Shown here in pieces: positions 11,328-20,721 of a stretch of DNA of 64,000 nt; positions within the stretch are counted from its first letter, which is position 1; every line of letters starts with the position of its first letter. This stretch comes from Calocera cornea HHB12733 (taxonomy: Eukaryota; Basidiomycota; Dacrymycetes; Dacrymycetales; Dacrymycetaceae): assembly GCA_001632435.1 (NCBI GenBank), contig KV423923.1, forward strand, positions 1,895 through 65,894, read 5' to 3'. Position numbers and translations under genes: made by a program. The notes under the pieces are model-generated. The model was not told the DNA's origin, did no database searches, and saw only the letters and a program-made list of their open reading frames with translations.

Positions 11328-11762
11328 CTGTCACTCAGCGTGACTAGGACGACATGTTTTGTGTATCCCACTGCTCAAGTATTGGGCCGTGGTGCCACGG
11401 ACTGAGGTTTCCGTCAGGGAGATCCCGAGCTCGAATTGTTGCACGTGGTACCTACATAAAGTCAGCACTCCCTTTTGAAACTGTGCAGCGCGTTGCCACC
11501 TTAATCACCTGTCCTCAACACCCGCCTTCTCATTTCCATCCCAGTTCCGGTCGCAATGCTACTCGATCTTTCATTCACATGTGGACAATCCAAAGCTGTA
11601 TGATACGGACAGTCACTCGCTGGGTTCGCGCCGAGACCTGCGTCTTCTGACGTTACCGCAGACGTCCTTGCCCAGTCCCCACGCACTTTCTTTCCCTCTT
11701 TGCAGCATTTTGTTCTTGCTTCTCTTTTGTTACCCAGGGGTGCGCGGAGCGGGTGCTATATG

Positions 11763-12791
11763 TATATCCACACCGACAAGCCATATGAGCCGGATGGATG
11801 GATGGACCCGATGCCGTAAGCCTCATCACCCAAGAGCGGCCGCATAACGAGACGGCAAAGGCACGTGATATGCCAAGACTATGACCCTCTGAGAACCCGC
11901 CCTGATCGCTCCTGTCTGTTTACTCGTGCCGGAATATGCCGTCCTCCAATTATCTCCAAATGATGGCCATTGTGCTGCATACATCTCTTGTCTGACAGCT
12001 ACTGTCCCTTCGATTCACTCTTCCTCCAACATATCGTATCCGTATTTTCGCCAAATAATCACCCAATTGTCCGCCTCGGTCACTTCAGCTATAAGAGCCC
12101 ATCTCAAAGTTAGAGGCGCTCAACCTCATGCCCTCGACCAGGAGTCTGAGCTTGACAGCAAACAGCGCCAACACCCTCTCCTTCCCCCCGCGCCGTTCTC
12201 GATGATGTGCTTGCGTGCTGCTCTTCTCGGCTTCGCCATATTCTTCCTCGTCTCGACAGGATACACCGAAGCAAAGCTGACTAGAGCCTCGAAGCTGACT
12301 AATGCCCAACGTTTCGCACGAGGACTTCCTCCACTACCTCCGAGGAAGCTCTGGGTACCTTCCAGCTCAGAAGGTGCGCATAGATATGTGGCATCATTAG
12401 TTTTGGACATAGGCTAATGTCGCGCGTGTCGCACCCCCAGCCGCTGCTCGGGCGAGACGTTCACCGGCGCCTCCGGGAACGGCGTTTACCTGCGGGGCTT
12501 CGGCCCCTAATGCCGAGTGCTGCACCGAATTCGACCCCGTTGCTGGGTCTTCGATCACGTGTGACAATAATTTCTCGAGTTCAAATACTTGCGCGTTCGT
12601 TTTCCCTATCTCACGACAGCCTAGCTGCACGTACTCAATCTGAGAGCAGGTCTGGATCGGTGGGGATCTGCTGCGCCACCTTCCTTTTTCCTGAGTGGGA
12701 CGGCTGTGTGGATCGTACGTTTTGTCTACTGTCTCCTTCACGGTTCCGGAGCTGATCGTTTCCATGTTCGCTACTAGCGCCGGGCTTTTGA
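11763..12791 (+). repeat. Direct segmental duplication, unit 2 (promoter plus gene C)
   Basis: Second copy of the unit at 10279-11327, about 1.47 kb downstream of the first. Carries its own GCACGTGA element (11861-11868), the GTTTACTCGTGCCGG block (near 11917) and TATAAGA (12090-12096). A third, more diverged unit follows at about 13360-14290. Confidence 0.8.
12202..12791 (+). CDS. Small secreted eight-cysteine protein, copy C
   Basis: 134 residues from four exons (12202-12373, 12441-12594, 12650-12714, 12778-12791), with the same phase pattern 1, 2, 1 as its paralogues. Signal peptide LLGFAIFFLVSTGYTEA, propeptide TNAQRFARGLPPLPPRKLW, Kex2-like RARRSPAPPG, cysteines C-8-CC-12-C-9-C-7-CC-10-C. 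Two adjacent ATG codons (12202 and 12205) could start it. The final 14-nt exon gives one split codon, three codons and the stop. Closest to copy B, with which it shares promoter sequence. Function unknown. Confidence 0.82.
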
Positions 12792-13075
12792 TTATTGGCT
12801 TCGTGCGTGCCCGGGAGCGCGCTTGTTCGATGTAGCTTCGAGTCCGACGGTGTTATGGCGTGGCGGAACCGTTTCATCCCGAGGCGCCCGAGTCTTTGAC
12901 GTTTTGCACCTGGTACCTATTTTAACCAGCGCAATCAATTTGAGCCTTTTAATCGCCGTTTCCAATTCGAGCAACTGTCTTCAACATTTGGGTTCCCATT
13001 CTCTTCCATCTCGTCGTCGTAAGCATCTCGCAATCCCCTTGTGGACAATCCCACAAGAAGGCGTCCGCCATATTT

Positions 13076-13140
13076 CCCGCCTTGAGACGCGTAAATTCCC
13101 GCCTTGAGACGCGTAATTCCCGCCTTGAGACGCGTAAATG
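13076..13140 (+). repeat. Three tandem 21-22-bp repeats containing ACGCGT
   Basis: Units at 13076-13097, 13098-13118 and 13119-13140 share CCCGCCTTGAGACGCGTAA. Each carries the palindrome ACGCGT, which is the MluI cell-cycle-box core in yeasts. They lie between copy C and pseudogene D. Regulatory use is not shown. Confidence 0.8.
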
Positions 13141-13725
13141 CCAGAATGCCCGTTTCGAATAACAAAAGCTAGAATGCCCGTGATCTACGACGCGTCCACG
13201 TGGGTGTCACGTGCCTAGCTACTTTCCGACACTCGACAGTGTTTGCAAGGCATATGGAAATGGCCACCAGGTGCCAACTTGGACGCCGAATGTTCAATTC
13301 AAGTTGTGATTAATGTTAGGGAAGAAAAGTTGTCTCGTGATCAGTACAGTACCTTACGGATTTATGATCCCTGCATGCCGTTAAAAATTGCCCACTGCAA
13401 AGACACGCGCACGCGCACCTCAGAACCCACCATTGCGCTTCATCTAGTTACGTTTCCCCACAACATGCCGTACTTCAATTATCTCCCATGATGGCCATCG
13501 TGCTGCATGCATCTCTTTCCTTGACAGAGGCTCTCCCTTCTGTTTGATTAATCCCGAACATGACCGACTCTTACTCTCATCATTCGATGATCAACACAAT
13601 GGGCGAATCAGAGCCCGATCATTCACATAAAGACCTATTTCGAGCCGATAAGACGGATAGCCTCTCGCGTTTGACCAACGAGTCAAGGTTTCACGACAAA
13701 CCAGTCCGACACCCCTCCCTCCAAG

Positions 13726-14290
13726 ATGGTTTGCTTTCGGGCTGGTACTCTTGTTGATCTCGCCCCATTCTTCTTTGTCGAAAGCTGAACAGAGCTGTGA
13801 GACTGACTAATGCACAACGTTTCGCATATGTCCTTCCTCCACTACCTCTCACGAAGCTCTGGGTGCCGTGCAGCTCAGATGGTGCGCAAAAAAATGCATT
13901 ACCTTCAGTATTGGACATGGGCTAATGCTGCAAGTGTGGCTCTTCCAGCCGCTGCTCGCGCGAGACGTTCACCGGCGCCTCCAGGAATGGAGTTCAGATG
14001 TGGTGCTTCGGCCCCTAACGCCGAGTGGTGTACCGAATACCACCCGTTACTGGGTTTGCGTCAGGGTGTGACAACGTCTTTCTTCCCTTCCAACAGTTGC
14101 GCGTTTGTTCTTCCTACCACACGATGGCCAGGCTACACGTACTCATTGTGAGCAGGGCCGGGGCGGTGGGTGTGTGCTGCACCACCTTCTTCACTATTGC
14201 CTGGGGAGGTTGTGGAGATCGTACGTTAGTTCATCATATCCTTTGACTCTCCTGGGCTGACAGCGCAGGGCCACTACAGCGGCTTAGCTA
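13726..14290 (+). pseudogene. Decayed eight-cysteine secreted-protein gene, copy D
   Basis: Homologous to copies B and C over the whole length. Compared with copy C about 19 bases are missing around 13788, inside the signal-peptide coding region, which shifts the frame into TGA. After that the propeptide is still readable in another frame (LTNAQRFAYVLPPLPLTKLW), followed by RARRSPAPPG. The first cysteine of the CC pair is Trp (AEWCTEY), and a second frame change around 14050 removes the fourth cysteine from the reading frame. Splice sites and the CC near 14175 survive. A recent pseudogene rather than a new gene. The 3' end is approximate. Confidence 0.78.
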
Positions 14291-14506
14291 TCAGCTCAAC
14301 ACTGACTTGGATAATCATATGGCATTGCTCTGCTTCTCAAATGGTTGACCGTCAGTTCGGTAAGAATTTGGAGGTCTACTTTTATTGACATGAAGGGAAG
14401 AGGGAAAATAGAAACATTAGAGCTCAGATAGAAAACTGATAGAAGAGCAGCACATGAGCACACGCTTCAGATTGCACACCGAATAGCACGACTAGACAGT
14501 CGGGCC

Positions 14507-15985
14507 CTACTTTTTCTTAGTCTTGTTCTCCTTGTTCTCCTCCGTCGTTTCAGTTTCGCTCTCTTGGTCGACTTTCTTCTCATCAGCAGCATCGTCATCT
14601 CTCCTGGGACGCCAGTGTTTGTTGATAGGGATGGGAGGCTGATCGGGAAGGCGCTGATTCAAAGGATCAGTCGATAGCATACCAAGGAAGCCACAAGGAA
14701 CTCACCCGCATGGCGAACTTGCAGACCTTGAACCCGCCGGGATTGAGGCCCGTTTCCATCCATGCTTTCTCAACCTAACAAAGCACGATCAGCGAAAGGA
14801 TCGGGGGCTGTCGCACGACATACAACATAGAGTCCATCGTAGCGGTATCTAACAGACTTGGATTCAGACACCGACAGCCGGACTGCCATGGAAGAACTCA
14901 CCCCTCCTCAGGTGCATATTTGGAATCGAGCTTGAAACCGCGGACCACTCTAATCGGGTACTTGGTTTCGACAGACTTCAGCAACGCTTTGTTGTAACTA
15001 GATTCGAAGGTCTGATCTTTAGACTGGGGGGCAGTGCGCAGCTGCGAAGGTGTCAATGGTTCGGCGTTATGGTGCAGTTTGAAGGACGACTTACATTCTT
15101 GCGGTTCTGGGGTGTGCCTTTGAGGTCCCTTCCTCCAGCTCCAGTATAAGTACTATGGCTAATCTCAGTGGCTGCACGAAATAAGGACATTCAGAACGTA
15201 CAACATATAACCTTCATCGACATCATCTTCGTAGCCACCGGACAGCGCAATGCTGTAGGCTCCTCCTTCCTTCGCCTGACCCGATATCCCGCACACTGTA
15301 GGCCTAGAGGAACATGAGAAGTTATCGTGGAAGGTTTAAATTATACACTCACGCGTGTATAGCAGCAGTGCTACAATCCATGCTGACACATGCGCATATA
15401 TTCAGCCCGGCACCTGAGCGATGATGCGATATGGCTTACCGAGACGGCCACCAAGTCCCAACTTCAACACCGGGAATGCTACCAAACTGCTTTGGATCCT
15501 CGGTCCTAACTCCGAGCCTCTGCGCTTTCCGCTGTGGGGTCCTCACATAGTCGTCCTCACCCTCGTCGTCGTCACTCTGGCTTTCGTCGTAGTCGTCCTC
15601 CATCTTGACACGAACAGATTTCTTCACCGGCGTGGACTTCACAGAGCGATCATCCAGTTCACGGTAGGAGACGCCACGAGCAGCAGAACGAGAGCTGCGA
15701 CGCAGGCCAGGAGTATCCTCCTCATTCTTGACATTGACCAGCACGCGGCGTGCCTTCTTGGGCTTGGGAGCGGGCTCAGAAGTCCGGGGTCGTTTCGACG
15801 GAGCGGCGGGCTTTACCGGCCCGCCAGCAGCCGATGGAGGGAGGGCAAAGGTAGCAACTCCCAATCCAAGAGTTGCGAGCAGCTCCTTGTTCTTCAGTAT
15901 GTTCAGGCGCCTGAAGGAGTTTAGCTGTGTACTACTCCTAGATCGCTTGCTGGCACACGCACCTTTGTTCCTCGTAATCCACCAT
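14507..15985 (-). CDS. Stand-alone SRA/YDG-domain protein (UHRF1-like DNA reader)
   Basis: About eight exons. Start MVDYEEQR at 15985, spliced to a short helical stretch, then a basic and acidic low-complexity region (KPKKARR, DDYDESQSDDDEGEDDY). The SRA domain follows: FGSIPGVEVGTWW, R-M-D-C-S-T-A-A-I-H-A-P after two short introns, GGAYSIALSGGYEDDVDEG, FTYTGAGGRDLKG, a YNKAL-like helix with PIRVVRGFK, and YRYDGLY. The C-terminus is a charged tail ending KNKTKKK with TAG at 14507-14509. SRA domains flip out and read hemimethylated or modified cytosine. UHRF1's RING, PHD and Tudor parts are absent from this locus, which is usual for fungal and bacterial SRA proteins. Nuclear chromatin role is inferred from the family. 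Internal exon junctions at the 3' half are approximate. Confidence 0.85.
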
Positions 15986-16951
15986 TGTTGAAGGTAACTA
16001 ATGTAAGTCAGATGATTGTTGATTGTAATACTAGGTCAGTAGGGTTATGCCCCAGGTCGACAAGATATGGGTATCTTTCGGAGACGGAAGAGGTTGAGAG
16101 CGCGTAGGCCAAGCCCCCTGGATGTATATGCCCTCCGCAGACGCGTCAAGAGACCCTCGACGCGTCTCGGATAATCTCGGCTCCGAACTCTCTCTTCGGT
16201 CAATATTTTGGATACCAAACATCAAGGAACTGGATATACAAAGATGACAATCACTGTTTTGAGACTATCCAACTAGGCAGATGTATGTGCTGATACAGAG
16301 CAGATGTCTTCACAGTTGTGGTAGTATATACCTTGGCCAGTTCCAACAAAAGGCACTTGTCATGGGCCTGTGCGCATTCACCGAGGCCTCTGGGAAAGAA
16401 GGGCCCGGAACCTAGGCACCACCACCACATCTTCCTGAAAGGCAACTACTGTTGCCACCAAGTAACAATGTATTGGTCTATATATTGTGTGAAAACAGGA
16501 GGGAGACAGGCCAGTCCTAAATCGTATGAAGTGACCGAAATGAAATCTTCATAAAGTGATGCCCAAACCGCCTATGCATCCACTGGCATGAGTTGCTGAG
16601 CATGTCTCTGCTAAGGGAGGCCTAAGAAGGTCGAAAGCGCCATGACCACAACGAAGAAGCAAGGCTATGCGCCTGAATGCACATGTCTCCACGCACTACA
16701 AAGTTGGAGCGTAACAGTGATCAGCTTGATGCATTCGTCCGCGACCCGTCACGCAGGTCCCCTAAGCAGACAATGTGACCATCAAATATGCTGTCAGGAG
16801 ATGTCCACGTCTTGATGGAGCACATCCAGCTTACAAGCACCTACGACCATGGATTGCCAGCAAATGAGGATGAGCGTGGCAGAACATTCTGCATTTTCAG
16901 AAGCGTGTAGACAAACGACACATAGACGCAAGACATGACATCGCGAATACC
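15986..16951. other. Intergenic between SRA gene and RPS3
   Basis: Contains the SRA gene promoter and the RPS3 3' UTR. GACGCGTC-type palindromes occur near 16140 and 16157. No gene, tRNA or mobile element recognised. Confidence 0.5.
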
Positions 16952-17977
16952 CTACTCGACGACCGGCTGCTCCTCCAGCGGCTGCTGAGGCGCCGGCGGG
17001 GGGATAGCCTGCTCCTGCGGGCCCTTCTGCTCCGACAGGGGCTCAGTGATGAGCTTATCGATCGGGGGCTCGATGATAGTGACGGTATCGGGGAGAGGCT
17101 TGCGGGGACCAAGGCGGCCCTCGGGATCCCAGCCCTTCATGATCTTGACCTTGATTCCCAGGACACCCTGGCGAAGGAGGACGTGGCGAACGGCGTAGTC
17201 GACGAAGTCACGGGCAGGCTGACCGGAGTGGATCATGAACCCGTCGGTGAACTTCATAGACTTGGCACGGGCGGCGCGGAGCTTGCCCGAGACGACAACC
17301 TCGCAACCCTTCGCGCCGGACTCCATGACGAAACGGAGGACACCATAGCAAGCCCTGGTTCAACGTCAGGCCATGTCAGGCCAGCACTGCGAACAACGAC
17401 TCACCTGCGAACAGCAAGTCCACCGAGGAGCTTGTAGCGGAGAGACTCGCACTGGGCGACAGCAGACAGACCGCGGTTCTGGACCTTCTCGGCGTACAGC
17501 TCGAGCGAGTTCTCGGGGAACTTGAAGCGCTTCTGGACGAGCGAGGTGAGCTCGCGGATGCGGCGGCCCTTGTCACCAAGGACCTCCTGGGTGTGGGTGG
17601 CACGGATGATGATCTGCATGTCTCATCAGCAGCTGCTTGGCATATAAGATCTAGAGGGCAGACGAACCTCAGTGCGAGCGTGGGTCACGCGGACCTCGCA
17701 GCCGGAGTACCCCTCCTCAGCGAGCTCGCGGGTGAAGAACTCGCCAAGCTCAGCACGGAAGACACCATCAGCAACGAACTATAGCATCTCGTTAGTGTCA
17801 TCCTCGATCGTTGTATAATGCGGACTGGCCTTTCTCTTCTTTGAGATTGTGGTGGAGGCCCTACGTTCGGCACGTCAGCCGATGTCCATCTCATGCATCC
17901 ACCCCAAGTCCATCGTCGATCCCACTCTCCATCCCCTCTGCGCCCTCCCACGCCTCAACAAGGACAGCAACTCACAT
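16952..17977 (-). CDS. RPS3: 40S ribosomal protein S3 (uS3), start codon split by an intron
   Basis: 251 residues. Exons: AT at 17977-17976, then 17860-17830, 17778-17668, 17613-17405 and 17354-16952; lengths 2+31+111+209+403 equal 252 codons. The product reads [26 protein letters not shown], the KH domain [14 protein letters not shown], and [38 protein letters not shown], all typical of uS3, which lines the mRNA entry tunnel. The first intron (17975-17861) begins GTGAGT and falls inside the ATG, so AT from the first exon joins G of the second. The second intron (17829-17779) appears to be GC-AG (GCCAGT). A possible alternative 5' frame near 18186 does not connect in frame to KKRK and is taken as 5' UTR. 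Confidence 0.93.
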
Positions 17978-18363
17978 TTTGGACACGGATAACGACGGCG
18001 GAGTCTTCGAGGGGACTGTGGGTGCTGGCGAGACGGTGCCCAGGAGATCTTTGAGGTCGAGGGAGAGATGCTCGAATTTTGATCCCGTGCACCCTCATCG
18101 CCACGACTCACAATGACAGCCTGACCGGCCGTCGGACTTGACCGCCGTTCACGCCGCCTGCTTTCTTGTTGCTTTGCAGGCATCATCTGTCACACAACGA
18201 CCTTCATAACTCATGAGCTGTCAAGTAGGGTTATCACGCGTATCAAATGCCAACTGGGCGGATTACATTTCATATTCAGTTTACCGTTAATGCACAAGGA
18301 GTAATGCTGACTCCGTCTGGACGGCTACCCAGTCACAGCATCCTGCATGCTTCAGTCCTTTCC

Positions 18364-20189
18364 TCACTGCTTCAAGCCCTCCTCGAGGCCCTTGAACAGC
18401 TCCGCAACACCCCATGCACCGGGATCGGGAGGCAGGCCCTCACTGCCCGTAGCGCCATCTCCAACGTACGTCGCACGCCCAAGACGTGCCCTCATGCCCC
18501 GCGTGTTCTCTGCGCCAGCTGCGCCCGCCTTGACAGCGGCATCCAGGCCCTTACCATCCTTCAGTGCCTTACAGAAGGGGGTGAGCGAGTCGACCAGCGT
18601 CCGGTCGCCTTCTCTTGCCGGGGTGTACTTGAGCAGCGCCTCGAGCGCGGAGTAAGCTGCCTCGTTCCAAGGCTGGGTCTGGAGAGCACCCGACAGGGCT
18701 GTGAGGTATAGGGAGAAGATGGCTCCCGAGGTACCGCCCATAGTCGGCTCGAGGATGTGGACAATGGAGGCAATAGTCTCGGAAGCGTAGGTAGTAGGAA
18801 GCGCGTCGGTCCCGAGAGCATCGATAACTGCCTGAGCAGCGTTCGCGAATGTGATACCGCAGTCGCCATCGCCGACCTGAGTGTCCCATTTTGTGAGCTC
18901 CGGCTCGCACGCGATGACCTTCTTGCCTGCGGCGCGGATGGCGGCCTGCACCTGGTCGGGGTTGGCGTTCTTCGGTCCCTTGCGCACAGCAGACTCCTCG
19001 ATCTCCTTCCCGGACTGGAGCAGCTCCTCGGTCTTGGCCGCCTCGGCAGCAAGGTCGCGCTTGCCCTTGGGCCAGCCGGCGTGCGCGGCCGCCCATCCAG
19101 TGGCACTCGTGGTGTCGTCAATGAGCGGAAGGATGTGCACCTGCGATTTGGCACCGTCGGTGTTGAGCAGGGTCACGGAGAAGCCGGGGCCGTTGAGAGA
19201 GGTCATGTAAACGCCGTTAACGATGCGCGAAGGGTAGATGGACCAGCTTGCGGCTGTTCAACCATTAACAATGCTCATACTTCTTTGGTCATCCACTTAC
19301 CCAGCTGGCTGACGACCTCGTCCGCGAAGGCGCTCATCTCCAGCGTGCTCATACCGCCGAGGTTATTGATCATGAGCACAGGGCCCTCTCCCGTCACACC
19401 GTCCTTCTCGCTGTCCGCCCAAGTGACGAAGTTCCGGTCCTTGTCGTCACCAAGCAGAAGCGTAAGCATCTCCTTGACGAGCTCCTTGGGCTCCGGCTGG
19501 TGCTCGATATGACGCACACCGGGCTCGTTGTGGATGCCCATTCCGAGCTCGCAGGAACCGACGGCGAGCGACTCCCAGTCACCCGTCCGGCCTGGGACGT
19601 GGCAGTGGTCGAGCGAGAGGCCGATCGTTCCAAGGTTGGCGACGAGGCTCCTGCCAAAGGCAGCGAGCTCCTCCAGGGGCATGCCCTTGGCCGCGGCCGC
19701 GCCGAGGATCTTGCACACGAGCACGCAGCCCGCAAGACCACGCCTGCCGACGAGACCACCCTGCTTCCTCCCGACTGCGACATCGTCACCAACGACAACC
19801 ATTTCTGCCTTGATGCCCTTGGCGCGGGCCTTCTCGGCTGCCAGGCCGAAGTGGAGGGCATCGCCGGTGTAGTTGAGGATGATGAAGAGGACGCCCTGGC
19901 CGGTGGGAATGAGGGAGAGGGCGGAGGTAATCTGGGCGGTCGAGGGCGAGGCAAAGATCTCGCCGGACACGGCGGCGGTCAACAGGCCCTCACCGACATA
20001 GGCGGCTGCGAAGGGTTCGTGTCCTGCTCCGCCTCCCGAGACGATACTGACGCGCGAAGGGTCGGCCTTTGAGTTGTAGACGACCTTGTTGGCTGCGTCG
20101 ACCCTGAGGATGGGGTTGGACGCGACGACGCCATGGAGGCCCTTTACGACGAGCCCCTGCTGTGAGTTGAAGATGTGCTTCGTCGTCAT
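18364..20189 (-). CDS. DAK1: Dihydroxyacetone kinase
   Basis: 592 residues from exons 20189-19301 and 19253-18364. ATP-dependent kinase converting dihydroxyacetone (or glyceraldehyde) to its phosphate, cytosolic. The DhaK domain has GGGAGHEPFAAAYVGEGLLTA and the covalent substrate histidine in LDHCHVPG. The DhaL domain has WDTQVGDGDCG, which binds Mg-ATP, and GGTSGAIFS. Length and domain order match yeast Dak1/Dak2. In fungi it detoxifies dihydroxyacetone and feeds glycerol into glycolysis. A second, intronless gene for the same activity lies 16 kb away at 35988-37772. The start is the first ATG before the conserved KHIFN. Neighbours are unrelated. Confidence 0.95.
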
Positions 20190-20721
20190 GTCGTCGTCGT
20201 TCGAGGTGGTGGATCGTTTGAGGGCGGCGAGGGCGGCCGTTATGAGAACCGGCCGACGGTGGGTGGGCGACCCATCGGGGCGGGCCGACGGTGGATAGGG
20301 TCAGGTGGGCGGCTGAGACCCGTAGAAGGCACGCGTCAATTGCCAGCTGGAGGTCCCCCGCCGTTCCGGATGCAGGCGGCCCGCTTCCCGTCTCAACCGA
20401 ATTTCCTATTCAAAACACATCCTACAGTCATCGGCCAGCACGACAGCCTCCGGGTTCCACACCTGTGTTACCATGAAGTCACTGTTACTCGTTGAAGTCT
20501 GTTTTGATAACACTCTCGACCTGTACCGGCATTTCCGATTGCCCCACACACCTGGAATTCACCCAGACTTCCGGATTATCTTGTAGCATGAACATTTTCG
20601 CGGTCCAAGAGTGGTATACATTGCATGGGTAACAACAAAATACAAAGCCGTTGGAAAACACATGGATACAAGAGAAGAACATTAAACGTGTCGGCCAAGA
20701 AAACAAAATTATGGATATCGT

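Noticed and set aside
9586..14290. Calling the eight-cysteine genes class I or II hydrophobins
   Set aside because: The cysteine order fits, but loop lengths and polarity do not, and hydrophobins do not carry this Kex2-type propeptide.
18060..18186. Alternative RPS3 start in a frame opening MPAKQQES
   Set aside because: It does not join in frame to STTISKKRK, and no uS3 protein has such an N-terminus; treated as 5' UTR.
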